A stretch of DNA of 64,000 bases from JACCWP01 sp963785115 (lineage in GTDB: Bacteria; Actinomycetota; Actinomycetes; Propionibacteriales; Nocardioidaceae), in the NCBI GenBank assembly GCA_963785115.1, contig CAWATY010000006.1, positions 62,001 through 126,000 of the forward strand, given 5' to 3'. A program made the translations under genes and the position numbers. The notes under the pieces are model-generated. The model was not told the DNA's origin. It ran no database searches and saw nothing but the letters and a program-made list of their open reading frames with translations. Shown in pieces: positions 46,274-54,798 of this stretch. Every line of letters starts with the position of its first letter. Positions within the stretch are counted from its first letter, which is position 1.

Positions 46274-46279
46274 ATCCTA
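46274..46279 (-). promoter_or_regulatory. -10 box (TAGGAT), leaderless purC
   Basis: TAGGAT on the minus strand ends 7 nt before GTG 46266. Confidence 0.5.
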
Positions 46280-46312
46280 GGGGTGACCGTCGTGGACAGA
46301 CGGAGAGGCGCG

Positions 46313-46810
46313 TCAGCAGCCGCCGCAGTTGTAGTAGGTGATGTCCCAGTGGTTGGCCTCGTCGTAGTAGATGTTGCCCGAGCCCGACTCGTACTTGCCG
46401 CCGCCGATCGGCGTGAACGTGCCGGTGATGTAGCCGTTGAGGCACGAGCTCTGCGAGATGTCGAGCTTGTAGCCGTTCCAGTGGCTGTAGGTGCCGTCGG
46501 CGTGCCCGGTCTCGGTGCCGCCGGTGACGTTGATGGCGCAGCCGGTGGCGCCCTTCAGCGTCTTGATGCCCTGGATGGTGTCGTTGTTGACCTGCTCCAG
46601 GGACGTGCAGGTGGGGTTGTTGCGATCACTGCAGCCGCCCGACGACGACACGGTGATGCCGACCGCACTGAGCTGCGAGCGGGCCGCCGAGTCGGACAGC
46701 TTCGTCACCGCGGCCGCCGGGCTCGCGGTGACGAACGCCAGCCCGACCACGAGCAGCAGCGCGGCGAGCGGGGCGGCCAGGATCCGGAGGGTGCGCGTGA
46801 AATGTCCCAT
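46313..46810 (-). CDS. Secreted protein with D-Ala-D-Ala carboxypeptidase-like (M15-type) core
   Basis: 165 residues. Signal peptide RTLRILAAPLAALLLVVGLAF with cleavage near ASPAAA. The core GGTETGHADGTYSHWNGYKL has the His...Asp spacing of M15 zinc peptidases, and ANHWDITYY supplies the third ligand position. Cys residues (CSDRNNPTC, GCAI, SCLN, CGGC) suggest disulfides outside the cell. Similar small proteins occur in actinomycetes and fungi. Substrate unproven; peptidoglycan peptides are likely. The divergent gap of 212 nt holds a hairpin and a direct repeat. Confidence 0.8.
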   Translation of the reverse strand: MGHFTRTLRILAAPLAALLLVVGLAFVTASPAAAVTKLSDSAARSQLSAVGITVSSSGGCSDRNNPTCTSLEQVNNDTIQGIKTLKGATGCAINVTGGTETGHADGTYSHWNGYKLDISQSSCLNGYITGTFTPIGGGKYESGSGNIYYDEANHWDITYYNCGGC

Positions 46811-46861
46811 GTGTCCGTTCTATCGCACCTCGGGGTCAGCCAACACCCCGTCCACCCGCCA

Positions 46862-46893
46862 GCGGGTTTCGCAAGTCGGCTTGCGAAACCCGC
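46862..46893. repeat. 14-bp perfect hairpin in a divergent gap
   Basis: gcgggtttcgcaag pairs with 46880-46893 around the tetraloop tcgg. It lies upstream of both neighbours, not downstream, so a simple terminator role is unlikely. Confidence 0.85.
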
Positions 46894-46913
46894 ACTCGCC
46901 CCCCGTTATGACA

Positions 46914-46945
46914 CGGGGCAAGTGAGGAGTTCGCGGGGCAAGTGA
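46914..46945 (+). repeat. Direct repeat of cggggcaagtga, 20-nt spacing
   Basis: Copies at 46914-46925 and 46934-46945 are identical and lie two helical turns apart on the same DNA face, as for a dimeric operator. They sit about 80 nt upstream of the flavoprotein start. Confidence 0.7.
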
Positions 46946-47022
46946 CGGCCGAGGTGCCGGTGGCGACGACCGATGACGCGGGCCACCGGGCGACTGGATC
47001 ACCGCTGCGGGAGGATGGGGCC

Positions 47023-48618
47023 GTGCCGGATGCCGTCGTCGTGGGGGCCGGGGTCAACGGACTGGTCGCCGCCAACCTGCTGGCCGACGCGGGCTGGTCG
47101 GTCGAGGTCCTCGAGCAGCAGTCGACGCCCGGCGGGGCGGTGCGCAGCGACCATGACGTGGCCGAGGGTTTCGTGCACGACACCTTCAGCGCCTTCTATC
47201 CGCTGGGGGCCGCCTCACCGGTGATCTCGGGCCTCGACCTCGAGCGCTACGGGCTGCGCTGGAGCCACGCCCCGGCCGTGCTCGGCAACCCGCTGCCGGG
47301 CGGTCGCTGGGCGCTGCTGCACCGCGACCGGCAGGCCACGGCAGCCGGGTTCGACCGCGCGCATCCTGGTGACGGCGCAGCGTGGCTCGACCTGGTGGCG
47401 CAGTGGGACCGGATCGGGACGCACCTGGTCGGCGCCCTGCTGTCGCCGTTCCCCCCGGTCCGCCACGGCGTCCCCCTGCTCGCGCGGCTCGGCATCGAGC
47501 CGGGCATGGAGACCGCGCGGATGCTGCTGGTCAGCGCCCGCCAGCTCGCCGCCGAACGGTTCGGCGGGGAGGGCCCCGGCCTGCTGATGGCAGGCAACGC
47601 GTTGCACGCAGACTTCTCGCCGGAGGGCGCCGGGTCGGGCATCTTCGGCTGGATCATGACGATGCTCGGTCAGGAGGTCGGCTTCCCGGTGCCGCGCGGT
47701 GGCGCCGGTGAGCTCACCGCCGCGTTACTCCGCCGGCTTGACTCGCTCGGCGGGCGGGTGCGTACCGACGTCGACGTGACCAGCATCGACGTACGGGACC
47801 GCCACGTCACCGGCGTCACGACCGCCGACGGCGAGCGGGTAGAGGCCACGCAGGCCGTGCTCGCCGACGTGCCCGCCGACCGGCTCTACGGCGGGCTCGT
47901 CGACTGGCAGCACCTGCCGGCCCGCACCCGCCGGCTGATGCGCCGCTTCGCGTGGGACCCCGCCACCGTCAAGGTCGACTGGGCGCTGTCGGGGCCGGTG
48001 CCGTGGGACCCCGCCCCCGACGTCGCGCCCGGCTGTGTCCACGTCGTCGACGACCTCGACGACCTCACCCTCGCCGCCGCCCAGGTGGCCGCGGGCCGCA
48101 TCCCGGCCAACCCGTTCCTGCTGGCCGGACAGATGACGACCTCCGACCGCACCCGGTCACCCGAGGGGACCGAGTCGGTGTGGGCGTACACGCACGTGCC
48201 GCAGCGGGTACGCGGCGACGCCGGCGCTGACGGGCTGACCGGCAACTGGGACGGTGGCGACGCCGAGCGGTTCGCCGACCGGATGCAGGCGCGGGTCGAG
48301 CGGTACGCGCCCGGCTTCGGCGACCGGGTCGTCGCCCGGCGGGTGTTGTCGCCCGTCGAGCTGCAGCGGCGCGACGCCAACCTGGTCGGCGGTGCGGTCA
48401 ACCAGGGCACCGCTCAGCTGCACCAGTCCATGGTGTTCCGGCCGGTGGCCGGGCTGGGCCGGGCCAACACTCCCGTCCGCGGCCTCTACCTGGCCGGAGC
48501 ATCGGCGCACCCCGGCGGCGGCGTGCACGGCGCACCGGGGGCCAACGCCGCCCGCGCGGCGCTAGCCGGCCGGCGCGTTCGGCTGGTGCTCGACCTCGCC
48601 ACCCGCCGCCAGCGGTAA
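47023..48618 (+). CDS. Phytoene-desaturase-like NAD(P)/FAD-dependent oxidoreductase
   Basis: 531 residues. The FAD-binding betaalphabeta motif VVVGAGVNGLVAANLLADAG starts at residue ~5, and the second motif STPGGAVRSDHD follows. PRGGAGELTAALLRRL and the C-terminal GLYLAGASAHPGGGVHGAPG complete the CrtI-like fold. It is a desaturase, isomerase or saturase on a hydrophobic substrate; no carotenoid genes are adjacent. GTG 47023 follows GGGAGG. The 3' end overlaps the convergent gene by 57 nt. Confidence 0.88.
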   Translation: MPDAVVVGAGVNGLVAANLLADAGWSVEVLEQQSTPGGAVRSDHDVAEGFVHDTFSAFYPLGAASPVISGLDLERYGLRWSHAPAVLGNPLPGGRWALLHRDRQATAAGFDRAHPGDGAAWLDLVAQWDRIGTHLVGALLSPFPPVRHGVPLLARLGIEPGMETARMLLVSARQLAAERFGGEGPGLLMAGNALHADFSPEGAGSGIFGWIMTMLGQEVGFPVPRGGAGELTAALLRRLDSLGGRVRTDVDVTSIDVRDRHVTGVTTADGERVEATQAVLADVPADRLYGGLVDWQHLPARTRRLMRRFAWDPATVKVDWALSGPVPWDPAPDVAPGCVHVVDDLDDLTLAAAQVAAGRIPANPFLLAGQMTTSDRTRSPEGTESVWAYTHVPQRVRGDAGADGLTGNWDGGDAERFADRMQARVERYAPGFGDRVVARRVLSPVELQRRDANLVGGAVNQGTAQLHQSMVFRPVAGLGRANTPVRGLYLAGASAHPGGGVHGAPGANAARAALAGRRVRLVLDLATRRQR

Positions 48619-49881
48619 CGGCACCAGCGTCCAGTACTCCACCGGCAGCGATGCGTCGCCCGAGGCCATCGACTCGTCGGCCAGCACCTGCCCGCCCGCG
48701 CCGTACAGCGTGATCGACGGCGCCCGCATGGCCGCGTCGGCGAACCGCTCGTCCTCCCGCTGGAACACCACCCAGCCGTCGACCGTCTCGGCGGTCAGCA
48801 CCAGGCCATCGCCGAAGTCGAGCTCGACCCGGGCCACGTCGGCCGGGAACCGGTCGACGTAGCCGAAGTCGCCGTCGCCGAAGGCGTAGCTGTTCTGCTC
48901 GAGGCGCCCCTCCCCCGGCTCGGGTGCTGTTATCGGGTAGCGCGCCGTCCAGCCGTTGAACTCGTCGTCCGGATCGGTGCTCAGGTGGCACTCGGCCCAG
49001 GTCTCCCGGTCGGTTGAGCGGATCACCGCGCTCACGTCACCGCTCGGGTCGGTCTCCGCCGTGAGCACCCGCGCCCCGACGCCGTACTCGACGGGGTCGA
49101 GCGGGCCGTTGTCCACCTGGGTGCAGCGCGCCACCAGCGGGTTGACGCCCATGGCCGGCGTCATGCTGGTGTACGCCAAAGGCAGGATGCCGTCGCCGGG
49201 GGCCATCGACTCGTCGGCGAGCACCGAGCCGTCGGCGTCGTACAGCGTGAGCGTGTCGAGCGAGACGTCGCCGAGGCCCTCGATGGTCCGTTGCAGCACG
49301 ACGAAGCCGTCAACCGCGGGCGCGCTCAGCGTCCGCCCGTCGGTCAACGTCATGTCGACCCGGGCCACGTCGGCCGGGAAGCGGTCGACGTACATCACCG
49401 TGTCGTCGTTGACCTCGATGGAGTTGGCCTCCTTGCCCGGTAGCTTCGGCGCGTCGACCGGGTAGGTCAGCACCGGCTCGGTGAAGGAGGACTCCCCGCC
49501 CTCGAACAGCGTGCAGCTCGCCCAGTAGTCGCCGTTGCTGGACAGCACCGCCGCGCCGAGGCTGCCGTCGGCGGCCTCCTCCGAGGTGAGCACCTTCGAC
49601 CCCGCCCCGAACAGCGCCGGGTCCAGGCCGCCCTTCGTCTCGCTGCAGCGCTGGAGCACCGACTCCGAGCCGGCCGGGCCGTCCGCCCGCTCGCTGCCAC
49701 CGCTCAGGCTGAGGGCGGCCACCGTTCCCGCTGCGACCGCGCCGACCCCGGCGACGGTCGTGGCCTGGTGCACGACCAACCGGCGCCGCCCGCGCCGCAG
49801 GTCGGCGCGGCTGTCGCCGCGCATCGGCGGCTGGCCGGCCACCAGGTCGGCCATTGCTTCGCGCAGCTGCTGCTCGGTCAT
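48562..49881 (-). CDS. Membrane-anchored protein with internal duplication, partner of SigE-type sigma factor
   Basis: 439 residues. N-terminal cytosolic stretch (MTEQQLREAMADLV, about 1-35), one membrane helix (TVAGVGAVAAGTVAALSLSG), then two copies of a ~170-residue extracellular unit. Each unit has a Cys near its start, VLTSEEAADG / VLTAETDPSG, YVDRFPADVARV, then DGFVVLQR / DGWVVFQR and SVLADESMAPGDG / QVLADESMASGDA. The start overlaps the sigma gene stop (ATGA). The N-terminal layout equals that of the partner at 53968. An anti-sigma role is inferred from position, not from a known anti-sigma domain. Confidence 0.75.
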   Translation of the reverse strand: MTEQQLREAMADLVAGQPPMRGDSRADLRRGRRRLVVHQATTVAGVGAVAAGTVAALSLSGGSERADGPAGSESVLQRCSETKGGLDPALFGAGSKVLTSEEAADGSLGAAVLSSNGDYWASCTLFEGGESSFTEPVLTYPVDAPKLPGKEANSIEVNDDTVMYVDRFPADVARVDMTLTDGRTLSAPAVDGFVVLQRTIEGLGDVSLDTLTLYDADGSVLADESMAPGDGILPLAYTSMTPAMGVNPLVARCTQVDNGPLDPVEYGVGARVLTAETDPSGDVSAVIRSTDRETWAECHLSTDPDDEFNGWTARYPITAPEPGEGRLEQNSYAFGDGDFGYVDRFPADVARVELDFGDGLVLTAETVDGWVVFQREDERFADAAMRAPSITLYGAGGQVLADESMASGDASLPVEYWTLVPLPLAAGGEVEHQPNAPAG

Positions 49882-50402
49882 GGGGTCCTCCCGCTGTTCT
49901 CGAACGTGATCCGGGTGCCGGCAAGCGCGACGCGCAGCCGGTCGAGGGCACGGGCGCTCTGGCTCTTCACGGTGCCGGTGCTGATGCCCAGGTCGCGGGC
50001 CACCTCGTCGACCGACAGGTCCAGCCAGTAGCGCAGCACCACGACCTTGCGTTGTCCCTCCGGGAGCCCGGCCAGGGCGGACCGCAACGCGTCCCGGTCC
50101 TCCACCGACCGGCTGCCCGGGCCGGCGCTGTCGTCGTGCCGCTCGACCGGGGTCTCCGGCCTGCGGCGGCGCCACCGCCAGTCGTCCACGTGGGTGTTGA
50201 CGAGGATGCGCCGCACGTACGCGTCCTCGCCGCCGTGCCCGCCCACCTTCGGCCAGGCCAGGTACAGCTTCACCAGCGCCTGCTGGGCGAGGTCCTCGGC
50301 CCGGTGCCAGTCGCCGCAGAGCAGGTACGCCGTCCGCACCAGCCCGGGACGCCTGGCGTCGACGAACTCCGCGAACGCGTGGTCGCGATCTGGTCGTCGC
50401 AC
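49878..50402 (-). CDS. SigE-family ECF RNA polymerase sigma factor
   Basis: 174 residues. Region 2: GLVRTAYLLCGDWHRAEDLAQQALVKLY. Region 4: LPEGQRKVVVLRYWLDLSVDEVA and LGISTGTVKSQSARALDRLR. CGDWHxAEDL is typical of the actinobacterial SigE family (not the mycobacterial sigE proper). GTG 50402 is the first start with the family N-terminus. It is coupled to the anchored partner downstream. Confidence 0.92.
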   Translation of the reverse strand: MRRPDRDHAFAEFVDARRPGLVRTAYLLCGDWHRAEDLAQQALVKLYLAWPKVGGHGGEDAYVRRILVNTHVDDWRWRRRRPETPVERHDDSAGPGSRSVEDRDALRSALAGLPEGQRKVVVLRYWLDLSVDEVARDLGISTGTVKSQSARALDRLRVALAGTRITFENSGRTP

Positions 50403-50505
50403 CCGAGGTCCCCATCCGTTGCCGGTGTCCCTGTCTCCCCCTGCAAACGTCGCGGGGGCCGGCCGGGTTGTCAGGAGGGGTGAGCTCGGGCGGAAGGGAT
50501 CGGGC

Positions 50506-51930
50506 TCAGAGGATCGCGCCGGGGAGGTACGCGGCCGCCTCGGGGTGGCGCGCGACGAGAGCCTCGACCCTGGCGACGACCGCGTCGACCTGGTCGGCGG
50601 CGGCTCCGGTGAACGCGAGCGGTGAGGCCACGGCCTCGTCGAGCGCGTCGCGGGAGAGGCCGAGCCGCGGGTCGGCAGCCAGCCGCTCGAGCAGCCGGTT
50701 GCGCTCGGCCCCCTGCTCCCGCATCTCAAGGGCGACGGCGACCGCGTGCTCGCGGATCGCCTCGTGCGCCTGCTCGCGGCCGACGCCGTTGCGTACCGCG
50801 TGCATGAGCACCTTGGTGGTGGCGAGGAAGGGCAGGTAGCGGTCGAGCTCGCGGGCGACCACCGCGGGGAACACGCCGAACTCGTCGAGGACGGTCAGCA
50901 TCGTCTCGAACAACCCGTCGGTGGCCAGGAACGCGTCGGGCAGCGCCACCCGCCGCACCACCGAGTCGGAGACGTCGCCCTCGTTCCACTGGTCGCCGGC
51001 CAGCTCGCCGAGCATCGCGGTGCTGCCGCGCACCACGACGGCCAATCCGTTGACCCGCTCGCAGGAGCGGGTGTTCATCTTGTGCGGCATCGCCGACGAC
51101 CCGACCTGTCCGGGCTGGAAGCCCTCGGTCACCAGCTCGTTGCCGGCCATCAACCGGATCGTCGTGGCCAGGTTGGAGGGCGCGGCCACCAGCTGGGCCA
51201 GCGCGGTGACGGCGTCGAGGTCGAGCGAGCGTGGGTAGACCTGACCGACGCTGGTCAGCACCCGGGTGAAGCCGAGGTGCTCGGCGACGCGCCGCTCGAG
51301 GTCGGCGAGCCGCTCGGTATCGCCGTCCAGCAGGTCGAGCATGTCCTGCGCGGTGCCCACCGGACCCTTGATCCCGCGCAGCGGGTAGCGCGCCACCAGC
51401 TCATCGACCCGCTCCAGGGCCACCAGCAGCTCGTCGGCGACGGACGCGAACCGCTTGCCCAAGGTCGTCGCCTGCGCGGGCACGTTGTGGCTGCGCCCGG
51501 CCAGGACGGTGTCGCGGTGCTGCGCCGCGAGCCGGGCCAGCCGGGCCAGGGTGGCCACCGCCCGGTCGCGCACCAGCACCAGCGAGTCACGCACCTGCAG
51601 CTGCTCGACGTTCTCGGTGAGGTCGCGCGAGGTCATGCCCTTGTGCACGTGCTCGTGCCCGGCCAGGGCGTTGAACTCCTCGATCCGCGCCTTCACGTCG
51701 TGCCGGCTCACCCGCTCGCGTCGGGCGATCGAGTCGAGGTCCACCTTGTCGACCGCCGCCTCGTACGCCTCGAGCACGCCGTCGGGCACCGCGACGCCGA
51801 GGTCGCGCTGCGCCGCGAGCACCGCGATCCACAGCCGACGCTCGAGCACCACCTTGTGCTCAGGCGACCACAGCGCGGCCATCGGCGCCGAGGCGTAGCG
51901 GTGCGCCAGCACGTTGGGGATCGCGGTCAC
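50506..51930 (-). CDS. purB: Adenylosuccinate lyase
   Basis: 474 residues, fumarase/aspartase superfamily. It removes fumarate from SAICAR and from adenylosuccinate. The signature QVGSSAMPHKMNTRSCERV is present, with GHEHVHKGMTSRDLTENVEQLQ and GRSHNVPAQATTLGKRF. The form is the longer C-terminally extended one that aligns with vertebrate-type ADSL. GTG 51930 precedes IPNVLAHRYASAPM, the usual start. Confidence 0.95.
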   Translation of the reverse strand: MTAIPNVLAHRYASAPMAALWSPEHKVVLERRLWIAVLAAQRDLGVAVPDGVLEAYEAAVDKVDLDSIARRERVSRHDVKARIEEFNALAGHEHVHKGMTSRDLTENVEQLQVRDSLVLVRDRAVATLARLARLAAQHRDTVLAGRSHNVPAQATTLGKRFASVADELLVALERVDELVARYPLRGIKGPVGTAQDMLDLLDGDTERLADLERRVAEHLGFTRVLTSVGQVYPRSLDLDAVTALAQLVAAPSNLATTIRLMAGNELVTEGFQPGQVGSSAMPHKMNTRSCERVNGLAVVVRGSTAMLGELAGDQWNEGDVSDSVVRRVALPDAFLATDGLFETMLTVLDEFGVFPAVVARELDRYLPFLATTKVLMHAVRNGVGREQAHEAIREHAVAVALEMREQGAERNRLLERLAADPRLGLSRDALDEAVASPLAFTGAAADQVDAVVARVEALVARHPEAAAYLPGAIL

Positions 51931-51974
51931 GCCCCCATTGTCGCGCACAGGCGGCCCGGACCTGCCGACGGACG

Positions 51975-52015
51975 TTCCGGCCGGTACGAGCGTCCCGGCG
52001 CTCAGCCGGCCGGAA
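51975..52015. terminator. 10-bp stem hairpin downstream of the LLM gene
   Basis: ttccggccgg (51975-51984) pairs perfectly with 52006-52015 across a 21-nt loop. It separates the LLM gene (stop 52040) from purB (start 51930), both on the minus strand. Confidence 0.55.
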
Positions 52016-52039
52016 GATCGGCGGGCGGAAAGGGAGCGA

Positions 52040-52891
52040 TCAGGATGGCGGTCCGGCGCGCACCCGGCGCTCGACCTCGGCCAGCCCGCCGGGACCGGGC
52101 TCGAGGCTCCACCAGCTCTCCACCCACCAGGTGGCACCGGCCCGCTCCCACGCCGACGGGTCGCCGGGATCGAGCCGGACGAACTCGCCACTGCTGTCGG
52201 CCTCGATCACCACGTCGTAGGGCGCGTCGGCGAGTCCGGCGTCCGCCCGGCGCTGGCGAACCAGGCCGACGACGTCGGCCAGCTGGTCGACGGTGATGGG
52301 CGCCTCGTCGTCGGGGCGTCCGTGCACCGCCGGCAGCAGGCCGTCCCAGCGGGCCGCCCGGTCGAGGGACGGCTGCCGCTCGCGGCCGAGCACGTGCGCA
52401 CCCACACACCACACCGGCGGTCGCGGTCGCTGCACCGGTGGGTCGGGCGGGAAGAACTCGGTCGGCCGCGCGGTGTAGTAGCTGCCCTCGTAGGAGAACG
52501 GCTGCCCGCGCATCAGGCCGTCGAACACGGCCAGGCACTCGTCGACCTGCTGGGCGCGCACCTTGCGGCCCTCGTCGGCCTCGAACGCCGTCCATCCCTC
52601 GTGCAGGGCGCCCAGTCCGGCGCCGAGGATCGTGCGCCCGCTGCTCAGCCGGTCGACGGTGCCGACGCGGGACGCGAGGTCCCAGGGCTTCCACCGCGAC
52701 ACCGGAGTCAGCAAGGTGCCGAGCCGGATCCGCTCGGTGGTCATCGCGGCCGCGGCCAGGGTGACCCACGCGTCGACGCCCCACACCGCCTCCCAGGTGA
52801 ACACGGCGTCCCATCCGTGCTCCTCGCCGAGCGCGGCGATCTCGGCGAACTGCCGGGAGTCGGCGTGCGGCACCACGAACCCGTACCTCAT
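52040..52891 (-). CDS. LLM-class flavin-dependent oxidoreductase
   Basis: 283 residues, luciferase-like TIM barrel using FMN or F420. MRYGFVVPHADSRQFAEIAALGEEHGWDAVFTWE, IRLGTLLTPVSRWKPWDLAS and VDRLSSGRTILGAGLGAL are typical of the family. Substrate is unknown. ATG 52891 has TACCGT 7 nt upstream. Confidence 0.9.
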   Translation of the reverse strand: MRYGFVVPHADSRQFAEIAALGEEHGWDAVFTWEAVWGVDAWVTLAAAAMTTERIRLGTLLTPVSRWKPWDLASRVGTVDRLSSGRTILGAGLGALHEGWTAFEADEGRKVRAQQVDECLAVFDGLMRGQPFSYEGSYYTARPTEFFPPDPPVQRPRPPVWCVGAHVLGRERQPSLDRAARWDGLLPAVHGRPDDEAPITVDQLADVVGLVRQRRADAGLADAPYDVVIEADSSGEFVRLDPGDPSAWERAGATWWVESWWSLEPGPGGLAEVERRVRAGPPS

Positions 52892-52898
52892 GACCGCG

Positions 52899-52904
52899 AC
52901 GGTA
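52899..52904 (-). promoter_or_regulatory. -10 box (TACCGT), leaderless LLM gene
   Basis: TACCGT on the minus strand ends 7 nt before ATG 52891. Confidence 0.45.
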
Positions 52905-53004
52905 GGTGCGCCGACCGACAACGACCGGCGGCGGGACCGATTCCGGCACCGACTCCGCAAGCAGGGTCAGGCGACCGACCGCGCGGTCGGTCAGGATCGT
53001 CACC

Positions 53005-53952
53005 GTGACCACCGACGACCGGCTGCGCGGCATCCTCGACCTCGTCGAGGACAGCCTGGACGAGCCGGAGCTGACCGGGGAGGACCTGGCGGGGCGCGCC
53101 TACCTGTCGCGCTTCCACTTCGACCGGCTGGTTGCCGCCGCCGTCGGCGAGCCGCCCGGCGCGTTCCGACGGCGGCTGCTGCTCGAGCGCGCCGCGCACC
53201 GGTTGGTCAGCGGCGACGAGTCGGTGACCGAGCTCGCGTACGCGGCGGGCTACGGCTCCCCGGAGGCGTTCACCCGCGCGTTCACCCGGGCCTACCGGGC
53301 CGCGCCGAGCGAGTACCGCCGGACCCGGCGAAACGACCACCTGCTGCCCGCGGCCAGCGGGATCCACTTCCACCCCCCGGGCGGCCTGCGCCTGCCCGGA
53401 CCCGAGAGGAGCACCCCGATGGACGTCCTGACCCGGATGCTCGACCACCACCTGTGGCTGGTCGGCGAGATCGTCGACCGGCTCGACCAGGTCGACGCCG
53501 AGACGCTCGACCGCCCGATCACCCTGTCCGTCGAGGGCATCGACGAGTCGCCGACGCTGCGCGGGCTGGCCGACCGGCTGGTCGGCCAGCTGGAGATGTG
53601 GGTCGCTGCCGTGCGTGGCGCGACGGTCATGCCACCGCAGGGGGCCACCGATCCGGCCGGCCTCCGGCTGCGGCTCGAGGAGGTGTCGCCGGAGTTCCGC
53701 GACCTCGTCCTCGCCCCGTTGCACGAGGGCCGCGCCGACGAGACCTTCGTCGACGCCGTCTGCGACCCGCCGCGTACGTTCACCTTCGGCGGCGTGCTCG
53801 CGCACGTGCTGACCTTCTCCGCGGTGCGCCGGACGATGGCCGTCGGCGCGCTGGAGACGGCCGGCATCGACGACCTCGGCGCGGGCGACCCGATGCAGTT
53901 CGTCGGCGGCCACGGCGAGGACGCCTCGCGGATCACCCGCCGCCGCGAGTGA
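53005..53952 (+). CDS. AraC-type regulator fused to a DinB-like domain
   Basis: 315 residues. The N-terminal ~110 residues are an AraC HTH pair: LTGEDLAGRAYLSRFHFDRL and ESVTELAYAAGYGSPEAFTRAF. The C-terminal half (about 140-315) looks like a DinB / mycothiol-dependent four-helix bundle: LTRMLDHHLWLVGEIVDRLDQV with a possible metal His, then VLAHVLTFSAVRRTMA with a second His. An AraC domain with a C-terminal metal bundle suggests a thiol- or metal-responsive regulator. GTG 53005 is the chosen start. It is divergent from the LLM gene. Confidence 0.82.
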   Translation: MTTDDRLRGILDLVEDSLDEPELTGEDLAGRAYLSRFHFDRLVAAAVGEPPGAFRRRLLLERAAHRLVSGDESVTELAYAAGYGSPEAFTRAFTRAYRAAPSEYRRTRRNDHLLPAASGIHFHPPGGLRLPGPERSTPMDVLTRMLDHHLWLVGEIVDRLDQVDAETLDRPITLSVEGIDESPTLRGLADRLVGQLEMWVAAVRGATVMPPQGATDPAGLRLRLEEVSPEFRDLVLAPLHEGRADETFVDAVCDPPRTFTFGGVLAHVLTFSAVRRTMAVGALETAGIDDLGAGDPMQFVGGHGEDASRITRRRE

Positions 53953-53967
53953 GCGGCCGGGACGCGC

Positions 53968-54798
53968 CTACTCGACGATGCCGAGCCGCTCGTCGGCGGC
54001 GAACGCGATGGCCTCGTCGAGAGTGATCGTCAGCGAGTCGGTCGGGACGAGGCTGTTGTTGCCGAACAGCGGGTCGATCATCACGGCGACGGCGTCGCCG
54101 TCGTCCTGCAGCACCCGCAGCCAGAACGCGCCCGAGCCATCGGTCGCGCCGCCGACCTTCGCCACGGTGCCGTCGGGCGCGGTGTAGTCGTGGCACGCCG
54201 AGTAGCCGCAGCCGCCGAACGACCCGGTGAACGCACCGTCCTCGCCGATGGTGACCATCACCATGCCTTCGCCGGCCTCGCCGTCGGCGTGCCAGCCGAG
54301 CTTGGTCCCGACGACGTCCGTGCCGCTCCCCTGCACATTCTGCGAGAAGCGCAGGAACTCGCCCTTCGGGTCGAGCCGGTCGCGCCCCACCTGGTAGATC
54401 AGCTCGCGGGTGGCGCGGTGCCCGATGACCATGCTCGCCCCGCCGCCCGAGCCCGCACCGGCCACGTGACCTCCACCCGGATTGGGTGAGGCGTGGGTGA
54501 CGCGAGGGTGGGGGCTCTGCCCCGGGGGCTCCGCGGACCCTGTGGCCGGTCCCGACGGGTCCGAGGCGTCGTCTGACCCGGCGACGTCGATCCCCTGGTC
54601 GTTGCCACCGGCGCCCGGCAGCCAGGCGGCCGCCACGACGACGACTGCCACCGCGGCCGCCGCGGCGATCCCTGCCCCGACCCGCCGTTGCCGGCGCAGC
54701 CGCCTGCCGTTGGCGAGGTCCAGCGAGTGCCCGCCCGGCATCGGCGGCTCGTCGAGCACCGCCGCTCGCATCCGCTGCTCGAGGTCACGCTCGTCCAT
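53968..54798 (-). CDS. Membrane-anchored partner of second SigE-type sigma factor
   Basis: 276 residues. Cytosolic N-terminus MDERDLEQRMRAAVLDEPPM, one membrane helix (GIAAAAAVAVVVVAAAWLPG, about 42-61), a Ser/Pro/Gly linker, then an extracellular domain with two Cys (GGCGYSACHDY). N-terminus and anchor are built like those of the protein at 48562, but the outer domain differs. ATG 54798 follows GAGGGG and overlaps the sigma gene by 14 nt; an in-frame GTG at 54807 is possible. Probably anti-sigma-like; no anti-sigma motif is recognised. Confidence 0.75.
   Translation of the reverse strand: MDERDLEQRMRAAVLDEPPMPGGHSLDLANGRRLRRQRRVGAGIAAAAAVAVVVVAAAWLPGAGGNDQGIDVAGSDDASDPSGPATGSAEPPGQSPHPRVTHASPNPGGGHVAGAGSGGGASMVIGHRATRELIYQVGRDRLDPKGEFLRFSQNVQGSGTDVVGTKLGWHADGEAGEGMVMVTIGEDGAFTGSFGGCGYSACHDYTAPDGTVAKVGGATDGSGAFWLRVLQDDGDAVAVMIDPLFGNNSLVPTDSLTITLDEAIAFAADERLGIVE

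Noticed and set aside
48562..50415. Single long protein joining the sigma-linked anchored protein with sequence upstream of 49881
   Set aside because: The upstream part is the shadow of the sigma factor gene; the ATG at 49881 overlaps the sigma stop as ATGA.
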